A stretch of DNA of 64,000 bases from Methylococcus capsulatus str. Texas = ATCC 19069. GTDB taxonomy: Bacteria > Pseudomonadota > Gammaproteobacteria > Methylococcales > Methylococcaceae. The stretch is from contig NZ_KE384224.1 in NCBI RefSeq assembly GCF_000424685.1, forward strand, positions 186,001 to 250,000, in the 5' to 3' direction. Positions 36,523 to 46,201 of the stretch are shown piece by piece. The translations under genes and the position numbers were made by a program. Each line of letters starts with the position of its first letter. The stretch's first letter is position 1. Below the pieces are notes generated by a model. That model searched no databases. It was given only the letters and a program-made list of their open reading frames with translations, and had not been told where the DNA came from.

Positions 36523-39500
36523 ATGTCGATAGAGGGCTTCCATCCCATCGTCGGTTCCTGGTTCGAGGCGGCCATCGGCACACCGACACCTGCTCAGACC
36601 CGGGCCTGGGCCGCGGTGCAGGGCGGCCATAACGTCCTGGTGGCCGCGCCCACCGGTTCGGGCAAGACCCTGGCGGCATTCCTGGCGGTGATCGACGAGC
36701 TGGTGCGGGAAGGGGAGGTGGTCGGCCTGCCGGACGAAACCCGTATCCTTTACATTTCGCCGCTCAAGGCCTTGAGCAATGACATCCACAAGAACCTGCA
36801 GTTGCCGCTGGAAGGTATACAGCGGATGCTGTTCGAATCCGGCCGGACCGCGCTGACGATCCGCTCCCGGGTCCGCACCGGCGATACGCCTGCCACCGAG
36901 CGTACCGCCATGACCCGTCAGCCGCCGCACATTCTGGTCACTACGCCGGAATCCATCTACATCCTGCTGACCAGCGCCGGCGGGCGGCGGATGCTGGGGA
37001 CGGTGCGGACGGTGATCGTCGACGAGATCCACGCCGTCCTGGGCAGCAAGCGCGGGTCGCATCTGGCGCTGTCGTTGGAGCGACTCGAAAGACTCACCGG
37101 GCGAAGTGTGCGACGCATCGGGCTGTCGGCCACTCAGCGTCCCGTCGAGGAAGTCGCGCGTTTTCTCACCGGCGGGCGCGGCGACTGTGTGGTCGTGGAC
37201 GAGGGCCACCGGCGGCGGCTGGATCTGGACATCGAGCTGCCGGATTTCCCGCTGGAGGCCGTGCTGTCGAACGAGGCAGCCGGGCAAGTCTACGACCGCA
37301 TGGCGCAACTGGTTCGCCAGCACCGTACCACCCTGGTGTTCGTGAACACCCGCCGCCTGGCGGAGCGGCTGGCGCGCGCTCTGGCCGAACGGATCGGCGA
37401 GGAAGGCGTCACCTCGCATCACGGCAGCCTGTCCAAGGAGCAGCGGTTGGAGGCGGAAACCCGGCTCAAGGCCGGCCGGCTGAAGGCTCTGGTGGCGACG
37501 GCGTCGCTGGAGTTGGGTATCGACATCGGTGACATCGACTTGGTCTGCCAGTTCGGGGCGACCGGGACCATCGCCGCCTTCCTGCAGCGGGTGGGCCGTT
37601 CCGGCCATTACGCTGGCGGACTGCCCAAAGGCCGGTTGTTCCCGACCAGCCGTGACGATCTGATTGACTGTCTCGCGCTGGTGGATGCACTGCGCCGGGG
37701 TGAACTCGACCGCATTCCCATCCCGGTTCGGCCGCTGGATGTGCTGGCGCAACAGATCGTCGCCATGGTGGCCTGCGAGGAATGGGGCGAGGACGAGCTC
37801 TACGATGCCGTGCGCGGCGCCTATCCGTACCGGGATCTCGGGCGCGCCGATTTCGACGCCGTAGTCGCCATGCTGGCGGAGGGCTACAGTACCCGCCGCG
37901 GCATCCGCGGGGCCTATGTGCACCGCGACCGCATCCACGGCCGGCTGCGGCCGCGCAAAGGCGCACGGGTGACCGCGGTCACCTGCGGCGGCGCCATTCC
38001 CGACAATGCCGAATACCGGGTGGTCGTCGAGCCCGGCGGGGAGGTGGTCGGCAGCGTGGACGAGGATTTCGCCATCGAGAGCATGGCGGGCGATGTGTTC
38101 CAGCTCGGCAATACGAGCTGGCGTGTTCTGCGGCTGGAGGGGGGGGCACTGCGGGTGGAGGATGCTGCCGGCATCCCGCCCAGCATTCCCTTCTGGTTCG
38201 GCGAGGCGCCGGGCCGCTCGTACGAGCTTTCGCTGGCGGTGTCGCGCCTGCGCGCGCGGATCGGGGACGCTCTGGAACGGACGGCGCCGGAGAAAGTCAC
38301 CGCAGAGCTGGCCGCCGAACTGGCGCTGTCGCCGCGGGCGGTGGAGCAGGCGGTCAACTACCTGGCCGCCGCGAAGGCGTTGCTGGGCGTGCTGCCGACC
38401 TTCGACACGGTGGTGTTCGAGCGCTTCTTCGACGAATCCGGCGGCATGCAGTTCATCATCCACGCGCCCTTCGGCAGCCGGGTCAACCGCGCCTGGGGTC
38501 TGGCGCTGCGCAAACGTTTCTGCCGCACCTTCAATTTCGAGCTGCAGGCGGCGGCGACCGAAAACGCGCTGATCCTGTCGCTCGGCGTGGCACAGAGCTT
38601 CGCGTTGGAAGAAGTCAAACGGTTTCTGGGCCCGGACACGGTGCGGCCCCTCCTGGTCCAGGCCCTGCTCGATGCGCCGATGTTCAAAGTGCGCTGGCGC
38701 TGGAATGCGGTATGTGCCCTGGCGCTCAAACGTTTCCAGGGCGGCGGCAAGACCCCGCCCTATCTGCTGCGGATGCAGGCGGAAGACCTGGTCACCTGCG
38801 TGTTCCCGGACCAGCTCGCCTGTTTCGAAAACATCGTCGGCGACCGCGAGGTTCCCGATCATCCCCTGGTCAAGCAGACCGTGCACGATTGCCTGACCGA
38901 GGCCATGGACCTGGAGCGGCTGATCGAGGTGATCCGGGGCATCCGCGAGGGGACGATCCGGGTCGAATGCCGTGACCTGACCGAGCCTTCGCCGCTGGCC
39001 GCCGAGATCGTCAATTCCAAGGTCTACACCTTTCTCGACGGCGCGCCGCTGGAAGAGCGGCGTACCCGTGCGGTGGCCATGCGCCGCTGGCTGGAGCCCC
39101 GTGCCGCCGATGACCTGGGCCGGCTCGACGCGGCGGCCATCGCCCGCGTCCTCGACGAGATCGGGCCGCAGGGCGGGGCGGTGGAAGAGGTGCACGACGC
39201 GCTGAGCGTCTCGGGTTACGTCACGGTGCAGGAGGTCGCCCAAAACGGCTGGATGCGCTTCCTGGCGGAACTCGCGGCTACCGGCCGCGCCGCCCGTCTG
39301 TCCCGGGGCGGCGCGGGGTTGTGGCTCGCCGCCGAACGCTGGCCGCAGTTCCGGGCCGTCTATCCCGACACCGCGACTGAACCGGCGCTGACTTTGCCGC
39401 CGGCCCTGGATGCCGAGCTCTGGGAATCCGGGCCGGCCCTGGTCGAGGTTCTCCGCGCCCGTCTCGGCGTAACGGGGCCGGTGACCGTGGCGCGGCTCGT

Positions 39501-40761
39501 CGCCGAGACCGGGCTGGCAGCCGCGACGCTCGAAGCGGCCTTGTGTGCCCTGGAAAGCGAAGGCACGGTGTTGCGGGGCGCCTTCACTCCGGGATCGGGC
39601 GAGACCGAATGGTGCGAGCGCAGCATCCTGGCGCGTATCCACCGCTACACCCTGGGCCGCCTGCGGCAGGCGGTCGAGCCGGTCACGGCCGCCGATTTCA
39701 TGCGTTTCCTCCTGCACTGGCAGCATGTGCATCCGGCGGCGAAGGTCCGGGGCAAGGACGGCCTCGCCCTGGTGCTGGAGCAGCTCGAAGGCTTTCAGGC
39801 CACCGCCGCCGCCTGGGAGGGGGAGATCCTGCCGGCGCGGGTCGTGGATTACGACCCGGTTTGGCTGGATACGCTCTGCGTTTCCGGCCGGATCACCTGG
39901 CGGCGGCTGGTGTGCGAAGGTTCCGGTGGCGGATCGCTGCGGGTCGCGCCTCTGGTCCTGTTGCCGCGCAGCCATCAGTGCCGCTGGTCGGCTGCGGTGG
40001 CCGGCGGGATTTCGGGTACTGCGGCCCGCTTGGCCGAGAGCCTGGAAAGGCATGGCGCGCAGTTCTTCGATGAACTGGTGGCATCGAGCGGGCTGCTCAA
40101 GACACAGGCGGAAGAAGCCCTGAGCGAACTCGCGGCGAAAGGGCGGGTGACCTCGGACGGTTTCTTGGGGCTACGGGCGCTGTTGATGCCGGAACAGCGC
40201 AAACGACGCTACCGCGGTGTGACCGGAATCGAGGAGGCCGGACGCTGGAGTCTGGTGCCGGTCGCCGGGATGCACCCGGACCAGATCGAACACGCTGCGC
40301 GGGTCTTGCTCAAGCGTTACGGGGTGGTGTTCCGCAGCCTGCTCGAGCGGGAGCCGGCCGTGCCGTCCTGGCTGGATCTGGTGCGGGTGTTCCGGCGGCT
40401 GGAGGCGCGGGGGGAGATCCTCGGCGGGCGGTTCGTCGCCGGACGCTACGGTGAGCAGTTCGCCCTGCGGGAGGCCGTCGAGTCTCTGCGCAAGATCCGG
40501 AAAGAGGCACCCGAAGGCATCATCGTCTCCGTCGATGGGGCCGATCCGCTCAACCTCGCCGGCACCGTGCTGCCCGGTGAGCGCATCGCCGCCAACAGCG
40601 GCAAGCGGCTGGTGCTGCGGGACGGCGTGCCGGTGGCGGTGGCAACGGCACGGGGCGTGGTGTACCTCGCCGACGGAAGCGGTCCCATCGACCCGCGTCA
40701 GGCATTGGCGCGCCCGGCCGTGGCGCCGGGCTTGCGGGCTTACCTGGGCAGGCGGCGATAA
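36523..40761 (+). CDS. lhr: Lhr-type large ATP-dependent helicase
   Basis: A superfamily-2 3'-5' helicase linked to nucleic-acid repair. It has 1412 residues, slightly shorter than E. coli Lhr (1538). The RecA-like core occupies residues about 20-400: APTGSGKTLAAF (Walker A), VDEIHA (motif II), LSATQRP (motif III) and QRVGRSGH (motif VI). The winged-helix and Lhr-specific domains follow (to about 870), then the long C-terminal region. No clear ribosome site precedes the ATG. A 1240-codon open frame runs antisense to it but is a GC-rich shadow. It is followed after 27 bp by a GH1 glucosidase. Confidence 0.95.
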   Translation: MSIEGFHPIVGSWFEAAIGTPTPAQTRAWAAVQGGHNVLVAAPTGSGKTLAAFLAVIDELVREGEVVGLPDETRILYISPLKALSNDIHKNLQLPLEGIQRMLFESGRTALTIRSRVRTGDTPATERTAMTRQPPHILVTTPESIYILLTSAGGRRMLGTVRTVIVDEIHAVLGSKRGSHLALSLERLERLTGRSVRRIGLSATQRPVEEVARFLTGGRGDCVVVDEGHRRRLDLDIELPDFPLEAVLSNEAAGQVYDRMAQLVRQHRTTLVFVNTRRLAERLARALAERIGEEGVTSHHGSLSKEQRLEAETRLKAGRLKALVATASLELGIDIGDIDLVCQFGATGTIAAFLQRVGRSGHYAGGLPKGRLFPTSRDDLIDCLALVDALRRGELDRIPIPVRPLDVLAQQIVAMVACEEWGEDELYDAVRGAYPYRDLGRADFDAVVAMLAEGYSTRRGIRGAYVHRDRIHGRLRPRKGARVTAVTCGGAIPDNAEYRVVVEPGGEVVGSVDEDFAIESMAGDVFQLGNTSWRVLRLEGGALRVEDAAGIPPSIPFWFGEAPGRSYELSLAVSRLRARIGDALERTAPEKVTAELAAELALSPRAVEQAVNYLAAAKALLGVLPTFDTVVFERFFDESGGMQFIIHAPFGSRVNRAWGLALRKRFCRTFNFELQAAATENALILSLGVAQSFALEEVKRFLGPDTVRPLLVQALLDAPMFKVRWRWNAVCALALKRFQGGGKTPPYLLRMQAEDLVTCVFPDQLACFENIVGDREVPDHPLVKQTVHDCLTEAMDLERLIEVIRGIREGTIRVECRDLTEPSPLAAEIVNSKVYTFLDGAPLEERRTRAVAMRRWLEPRAADDLGRLDAAAIARVLDEIGPQGGAVEEVHDALSVSGYVTVQEVAQNGWMRFLAELAATGRAARLSRGGAGLWLAAERWPQFRAVYPDTATEPALTLPPALDAELWESGPALVEVLRARLGVTGPVTVARLVAETGLAAATLEAALCALESEGTVLRGAFTPGSGETEWCERSILARIHRYTLGRLRQAVEPVTAADFMRFLLHWQHVHPAAKVRGKDGLALVLEQLEGFQATAAAWEGEILPARVVDYDPVWLDTLCVSGRITWRRLVCEGSGGGSLRVAPLVLLPRSHQCRWSAAVAGGISGTAARLAESLERHGAQFFDELVASSGLLKTQAEEALSELAAKGRVTSDGFLGLRALLMPEQRKRRYRGVTGIEEAGRWSLVPVAGMHPDQIEHAARVLLKRYGVVFRSLLEREPAVPSWLDLVRVFRRLEARGEILGGRFVAGRYGEQFALREAVESLRKIRKEAPEGIIVSVDGADPLNLAGTVLPGERIAANSGKRLVLRDGVPVAVATARGVVYLADGSGPIDPRQALARPAVAPGLRAYLGRRR

Positions 40762-40788
40762 TCGCCCTTTCCACAGACAGGACGTTGC

Positions 40789-42141
40789 ATGAGCAGATAC
40801 GAGTTTCCAGAGCGATTCCTCTGGGGCGCGGCCACTTCGGCCTACCAAGTCGAAGGCTCGCCCCTGGCCGACGGTGCGGGACCGAGCAACTGGCACCGGT
40901 TCTGCCGCCAGCCGGGGCGCATCCTCAACGGCGACACCGGTGACACCGCCTGCGACCACTACCGGCGTTTCCGGGAAGACGTTGCGCTGATGAAGGCGCT
41001 GGGGCTTTCGGCTTACCGGTTCTCGATCGCCTGGAGCCGGATTTTCCCGGAAGGGAAGGGCAGGATCAATTGGCGCGGAATCGCCCATTATCAGGCGCTG
41101 GTCGAGACCCTGCTGGAGCACGGTATCCGGCCGATGGCGACGCTCCATCACTGGGACCTGCCGGCGGCGCTGGAGGACCTCGGCGGCTGGGCGAACCGCG
41201 ACAGCGCGGGCTGGTTCGCCGATTATGCGCACACCGTCATCAGAGCGCTGGGCAACGAGATCGATTTGTGGGCGACGCTGAACGAGCCCTGGGTCATCAT
41301 GGACGCGGGTTATGTCTCGGGCGTACATCCTCCGGGTCACAGGTCCCTGAAGGATGCGCCCTGGGTCACGCACAACCTGCTGCGGGCCCACGCCTTGGCC
41401 GTACAGGCGTTTCGCGCCGACGGCCGGGGGCAGATCGGACTGGTGGTCAATCTCGAGCCCAAATATGCCCTGACCGACAGCCGGGACGACCGGGCCGCCG
41501 CCGAGCGCGCCCACGCCTACATGAATCGCCAGTATCTCGATCCGGTCTTGCACGGTGCCTATCCCGACGAGCTGGCGGAAATTTCCGCTCTCCACTGGCC
41601 CAGCTTCGAGAGCGAAGACCTGCGCGTGATCCAGGAGCCCATCGATTACCTGGGCATCAACTACTACACCCGCGCCGTAGTCCGACACGATCCGTCGGGC
41701 GGGCCGCTCGAGGTAACCGCCGTGCCCCAGCGCGGCGTCGAGCATACCGAGATGGGCTGGGAGGTCTATCCGCAAGGGCTGAAGGACGTCTTGGCGTGGG
41801 TCAAGGCCCGCTACGGGGACATCCCTCTCTACATCACCGAAAACGGCGCGGCCTTCGCCGATCCTGAGGGAGAGAATGGCCGGATCGACGACACGCGCCG
41901 CATCGCCTATTACCGCAGCCATCTGCGCGCGCTGCACGAGGCCATCGCCCAAGGGGTGGACGTCCGGGGCTATTTCGCTTGGTCGCTGCTCGATAATTTC
42001 GAATGGACCTACGGTTACGCCAGGCGTTTCGGTCTGGTGCAGGTCGATCCCCTGACCCAGCGGCGTATCCCCAAAGCCAGCGCCGGGTTTTACGCCGAAG
42101 TGGCCCAGACCAACGGTGCCGTCCTGGATCGGGACTATTGA
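40789..42141 (+). CDS. GH1 family beta-glucosidase
   Basis: A retaining beta-glycosidase of 450 residues, full length and without an export signal, so cytosolic. The acid/base glutamate is in ATLNEPW (near residue 165) and the nucleophile glutamate in YITENGAAF (near residue 352). The N-terminal FLWGAATSAYQVEG and C-terminal SLLDNFEWTYGY signatures complete the barrel. It would release glucose from cellobiose or aryl glucosides. In a presumed methanotroph it may act on glycogen- or osmolyte-derived or internal glycosides; the substrate is not deducible. It is 27 bp after lhr. Confidence 0.95.
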   Translation: MSRYEFPERFLWGAATSAYQVEGSPLADGAGPSNWHRFCRQPGRILNGDTGDTACDHYRRFREDVALMKALGLSAYRFSIAWSRIFPEGKGRINWRGIAHYQALVETLLEHGIRPMATLHHWDLPAALEDLGGWANRDSAGWFADYAHTVIRALGNEIDLWATLNEPWVIMDAGYVSGVHPPGHRSLKDAPWVTHNLLRAHALAVQAFRADGRGQIGLVVNLEPKYALTDSRDDRAAAERAHAYMNRQYLDPVLHGAYPDELAEISALHWPSFESEDLRVIQEPIDYLGINYYTRAVVRHDPSGGPLEVTAVPQRGVEHTEMGWEVYPQGLKDVLAWVKARYGDIPLYITENGAAFADPEGENGRIDDTRRIAYYRSHLRALHEAIAQGVDVRGYFAWSLLDNFEWTYGYARRFGLVQVDPLTQRRIPKASAGFYAEVAQTNGAVLDRDY

Positions 42142-42155
42142 CGAGGGAGGCCGGG

Positions 42156-42731
42156 ATGAAACCAACGTTTGCGATGGGTGCCATGCTGCTGGCCGCCTGC
42201 GCTGGACCGGGATTGAAAATCGGGTTCGACGAAAATTACCACTTCGGCGGGACCAAGACCTGGAGCTACGCCGAGATGCCCGGTTCCGACAAGGCGGCTG
42301 CCGACAGGCTCCGGCTCGATACCCTGATGAAGGACACGCTGGAACCGTTGCTGGCGGCCAAAGGCTACACCCGGCGCGGAACCGGGGCCGATTTCCTGGT
42401 CGGCTGGTCGTTCGGCGAATGGAAGATCGACCGTCGCTCGCGGTCGGGCAGCGAGTGGGGCGCGGTCGGTCTGTTCTATCCCGGCATGCACGCCGTGCCC
42501 GCGCCGAAGGCACCGGAAGGACGGGCTCTGCCACCCAGTATCGATCCTTACGGCTCGTCCCATGAAAAGGCGAAGTTGGATCTGGTGGTCGTCGACGGCA
42601 GCAGCCGCCGCGTGGTCTGGCATGCCAGCGTGGAGGACGACGGGGACTTCGGCTACGCCCCCGATGTCCAACGGACGGAAATCAGGGAAGCCGTCGAACG
42701 AGCGTTTCAGGCGTTTCCGCCGGGGCGATAG
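42156..42731 (+). CDS. DUF4136 family lipoprotein
   Basis: 191 residues with a lipoprotein signal ending in MLLAAC. The mature part shows the DUF4136 pattern: an early FGGTKTWSYAE strand, a helix with DTLMKDTLEPLLAAKGYTR, the GADFLVGWSFG strand, and a late KLDLVVVDGSSRRVVWHASVE beta hairpin. The function of the family is unknown; it is a small outer-envelope lipoprotein. A GAGGGAGG site lies just before the ATG. It is 14 bp after the glucosidase gene and ends 6 bp from the convergent pbpC. Confidence 0.88.
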   Translation: MKPTFAMGAMLLAACAGPGLKIGFDENYHFGGTKTWSYAEMPGSDKAAADRLRLDTLMKDTLEPLLAAKGYTRRGTGADFLVGWSFGEWKIDRRSRSGSEWGAVGLFYPGMHAVPAPKAPEGRALPPSIDPYGSSHEKAKLDLVVVDGSSRRVVWHASVEDDGDFGYAPDVQRTEIREAVERAFQAFPPGR

Positions 42732-42737
42732 TTTGTG

Positions 42738-44879
42738 TCAGCGCATACCCCGGACCTGGAACTTCACCAGGTCCAGCGTTCTCCCCCGATCGTCCATGAG
42801 TTTCAGCACATGGCCGCCGGGCTCCGGTGGCCATTTCACGGGAGTCTCCGCAGGGCCGACCGGCCTGCCATCGAGGAGGAAGGACATGCCCGCCCGGGCC
42901 GGCCTGGCCCGGAGGATGAGTTTCTGGTTGCGGGCAGGGATATCGGGGTCGAGGGCGATGATCATGCCGTCAGCGGGCGTTTCTATCCGGGGCGTCGGCG
43001 CCTCCGGAGCCGTCACTTCCGCAAGCTCGGTGCCGGCGACGAACCATTCTTCACGTTCGGGTTCCAGGGCGTCGGCATAACGGATGCGGCGCCCGATCAC
43101 GCCTTCCGGCGGCGCGGGCGGCCGGCTCGGAAGGTCTGCATGCAGGCCGTTCATGATCTCCAGCCAGGCCGGGGCGGCGCCGGTGACGCCGGACACCTCA
43201 TGCATGGCATCGCCTTCGAAATTACCCACCCACACGCCCACGGTGTAATGCTCGCTGTAGCCGATGCACCAGTTGTCGCGCATGTTCTTGCTGGTGCCGG
43301 TCTTGACCGCGCTCCAGTAGCGGGTGGTAAGCGGATTGTCCAAACCGAAACTGAGGGCGCGGCTGGAGCGATCGCTGAGGATGCTTCCCACGATGTAGGC
43401 AGCGCGTGGGTCGATGAGAGGGCGGGGCTCACCGGGGGCATCGTCCGCCAGCCAGTGTAACGGCGATGTGAGGCCACCGTTGGCGAGGGTACGGAAGGCA
43501 TTGACCTGCTCCCATAGGCTGACTTCCCCCGAACCCAGGGCCAGCGAATAGCCGTAATACTCGCCGTCCTGGGTCAGCCCCCGGTAGCCAAGGTTCCACA
43601 GCCGTTCGTGGAAAGGCTCCAGGCCGACCAGGATCAGCGTGCGGATGGCGGGAATGTTGAGCGAGGCGGCCAGCGCGGTGCGGACGCTGACCCGGCCTTT
43701 GAAGTCGCGGTCGTAGTTCTGCGGAACGTAAAGGCCGGTGCGGGTTTCCAGGTCGAGCGGCGAGTCGTCCAAGATGGAGGCGGCGGTGAGATAGCGCTTC
43801 TCCAGCGCCAGCGCATAAAGGAAGGGTTTGAGGGTGGAGCCGGCTTGGCGCCGGGCGCGGACGCCATCGACTTGGCGCGCGCGGCTGTCGGGACCCGCCG
43901 ATCCCACGTAGGCGAGCACTTCGCCGCCGTGGTTGTCCACGACCAGGGCGGCCCCGTCGCGGACATTGCGGCCTTTGAGCCCCCGAAGCTGTTGTTCCAG
44001 TGCCTGAATGGCGCGGCGCTGGATGGGCGCGCTGAGGGTGGTCCTGACCTTCTCACCGCGTTTTTTCAGCGATTGGCGGGCGAGGTGCGGCGCCAGCGCG
44101 ATTGCTGGCGGCGGGCGCTCGACATGGGTCAGAGCCACCTCCGCCCGCCGCTCCAGGTCGCCGCAGTCAAGCGGGAAGTCGGCGGCCTTGGCGATGGCGC
44201 ATGCCCGACGGGCGATTCGGGCGGTCCCGACATTGGGGGAAGGCAGGATGGCTGCGAGCAGTACCGACTCGGCCTCATCCAGACCGGAAGCCTCTTTGCC
44301 GAACAGCCCCAGGGCGGTGGCCGGCACGCCTTCCAGTTCGCCACGGAACCGGACCCGGTTGAGATAGGCCTCGAGAATCTCGTCCTTGCTCCAACGATGC
44401 TCCAGCTTCCGCGCCGCTCCGATTTGGCCGAGCTTCTGCCGGACGGAACGCCCGCCGCCATGCCTGGCCAGCCGCTGGTCCAAGAGGGCAGTAAGCTGCA
44501 TGGTGATCGTGCTGGCGCCGCGCTTGCGTCCGCCGAGCGTTTCCCATGCCGCCACGGCCATGGCCCGCCAGTCCACGCCCCCATGATCGTGGAATCGCCG
44601 GTCTTCCGCCGCGAGGATGGCTTTCACCAGAGCGGGCGAGAACGTGCGCAAGGGCATCCAAGGGCTGCGTCGGGCGGAAAAATCCACCCGCTGCTCGTGG
44701 ATGACCTCGCCGTTGCGGTCCAGCAGATAGGCATCCGATGGAATCCATTCGGCCTGGACGGAGCGGAATTCCGGTATGTTGGATCGAGGCAGGCTCCAGA
44801 AAACGGCGCCGCCCGCCGCGAACAGCAGCAGGGCGACACCCGCTCCCCAAGGTTTGATGCTGGAGGATCGACCAGACAT
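42738..44879 (-). CDS. pbpC: Penicillin-binding protein 1C (bifunctional peptidoglycan synthase)
   Basis: Polymerises and cross-links peptidoglycan from the inner membrane. It has 713 residues. One N-terminal membrane helix (residues 10-30) is followed by a GT51 transglycosylase domain (ILAAEDRRFHDHGGVD catalytic Glu, then ASTITMQL). The transpeptidase domain has SxxK in AGSTLKPF and KTGTS. The C-terminal 90 residues form the BiPBP_C domain typical of PBP1C. In many bacteria pbpC sits beside the alpha-2-macroglobulin gene yfhM; that partner is absent here, replaced by a DUF4136 lipoprotein on the opposite strand. Confidence 0.95.
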   Translation of the reverse strand: MSGRSSSIKPWGAGVALLLFAAGGAVFWSLPRSNIPEFRSVQAEWIPSDAYLLDRNGEVIHEQRVDFSARRSPWMPLRTFSPALVKAILAAEDRRFHDHGGVDWRAMAVAAWETLGGRKRGASTITMQLTALLDQRLARHGGGRSVRQKLGQIGAARKLEHRWSKDEILEAYLNRVRFRGELEGVPATALGLFGKEASGLDEAESVLLAAILPSPNVGTARIARRACAIAKAADFPLDCGDLERRAEVALTHVERPPPAIALAPHLARQSLKKRGEKVRTTLSAPIQRRAIQALEQQLRGLKGRNVRDGAALVVDNHGGEVLAYVGSAGPDSRARQVDGVRARRQAGSTLKPFLYALALEKRYLTAASILDDSPLDLETRTGLYVPQNYDRDFKGRVSVRTALAASLNIPAIRTLILVGLEPFHERLWNLGYRGLTQDGEYYGYSLALGSGEVSLWEQVNAFRTLANGGLTSPLHWLADDAPGEPRPLIDPRAAYIVGSILSDRSSRALSFGLDNPLTTRYWSAVKTGTSKNMRDNWCIGYSEHYTVGVWVGNFEGDAMHEVSGVTGAAPAWLEIMNGLHADLPSRPPAPPEGVIGRRIRYADALEPEREEWFVAGTELAEVTAPEAPTPRIETPADGMIIALDPDIPARNQKLILRARPARAGMSFLLDGRPVGPAETPVKWPPEPGGHVLKLMDDRGRTLDLVKFQVRGMR

Positions 44880-45119
44880 GGGCCAACAGTATCAGGCCGG
44901 CGCCGGGACCCACAAGGATACGGGTGTCGGTCTCACCGATACCTTGCATGAGGAAGCGAAGGCCTGTCCTGGCGGTCGGTCCGGCCGTCCCGAGCCGGCC
45001 GCGGCGGCCGTCGTCGCGCACGGGATGGCACCGGCCGTGTTTTCGCACTGACCGCGCTTGGTATACTCGGGGACGTTTGACGTCCCTCCCTGCACTTTGC
45101 CGAACGAGGAGCCGCTCCC

Positions 45120-46187
45120 ATGCCTACAGCCAAAGCCTATGCCGCTTTTTCCGCAGATTCGGCGCTGGCGCCGTTCGTCCTGCAGCGGCGCGACCCGCTG
45201 CCCCAGGACATCCGCATCGGAATCCTGTACTGCGGTGTCTGCCATTCCGACCTGCACCAGGCACGCAATGAATGGAATGCGACCACATACCCCTGTGTGC
45301 CAGGCCATGAGATCGTCGGCAAGGTCCTTGAAGTCGGCCGCAGCGTGACGAAGTTCAAGCCCGGCGACACCGTCGCGGTGGGCTGCATGGTGGATTCCTG
45401 CCGGACCTGCCCGAACTGCGTGGACGCCCTGGAACAGCACTGCGAGCACGGCCCCGTCTTCACCTACAACAGCCCCGATCCGCACGGCGGCGGCATGACC
45501 TTCGGTGGCTATGCCGAGAACATCGTGGTCGACGAAGCCTTCGTGCTGCGGATACCGGACGGACTGGACCTCGCGGCCGCCGCCCCGCTGTTGTGCGCCG
45601 GGATTACCACCTATTCGCCCCTGCGGCACTGGAAGGTGGGGCCGGGTCAGCGGGTCGGGGTCGTCGGTCTGGGTGGACTGGGACACATGGCGCTCAAGTT
45701 CGCGCATACCTTCGGCGCCGAAACGGTGCTGTTCACGACGACGCCGGACAAGGCGGCGGATGCCCGGCGGCTGGGAGCGGACGAGGTCGTCGTGTCGAGG
45801 GATCCCGACGCCATGGCGCGGCAGGCCGCCCGGTTCGATTTCATCCTCGACACCGTCTCGGCGCCCCATGACATCGATGCCTATCTGAACCTGCTGAGGC
45901 GGGACGGCACGCTGACCCTGGTCGGCGTACCTCCGCAAGGGGTACAGGTCATGCCCTTCAGTCTGATCGGCGGGCGCCGGCGACTGGCTGGTTCATTGAT
46001 CGGCGGCATCCGGGAAACCCAGGAGATGCTGGATTTCTGCGGCGAACACGGCATCGTCTGCGACATCGAGCTGATTCCGATCCAAGGAATCAACGACGCC
46101 TTCGAGCGCATGCTCAAAAACGACGTGAAATACCGGTTCGTGATCGACATGGCGACGCTGAACGGGGAGTCGTCCGGAGGGCGATGA
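45120..46187 (+). CDS. Zinc-dependent NAD(P) alcohol dehydrogenase (YahK/cinnamyl type)
   Basis: A medium-chain dehydrogenase of 355 residues that interconverts aldehydes and alcohols. Catalytic zinc ligands lie in YCGVCHSDLH and PGHEIVG; the structural zinc cysteines in CRTCPNCVDALEQHC. The Rossmann motif is GLGGLGHMALKFA. The overall pattern matches the NADPH-linked YahK/cinnamyl-alcohol group, which reduces a broad range of aldehydes, so a detoxifying role is likely. An aGGAG site precedes the ATG. It ends 14 bp from the convergent DEAD-box helicase gene. Confidence 0.94.
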   Translation: MPTAKAYAAFSADSALAPFVLQRRDPLPQDIRIGILYCGVCHSDLHQARNEWNATTYPCVPGHEIVGKVLEVGRSVTKFKPGDTVAVGCMVDSCRTCPNCVDALEQHCEHGPVFTYNSPDPHGGGMTFGGYAENIVVDEAFVLRIPDGLDLAAAAPLLCAGITTYSPLRHWKVGPGQRVGVVGLGGLGHMALKFAHTFGAETVLFTTTPDKAADARRLGADEVVVSRDPDAMARQAARFDFILDTVSAPHDIDAYLNLLRRDGTLTLVGVPPQGVQVMPFSLIGGRRRLAGSLIGGIRETQEMLDFCGEHGIVCDIELIPIQGINDAFERMLKNDVKYRFVIDMATLNGESSGGR

Positions 46188-46201
46188 GGACGGCGTGAAG
46201 C

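Noticed and set aside
36331..40053. A 1240-codon open frame antisense to lhr
   Set aside because: Low-complexity Arg/Gln/His composition typical of GC-rich shadow frames; the opposite strand encodes an intact helicase.
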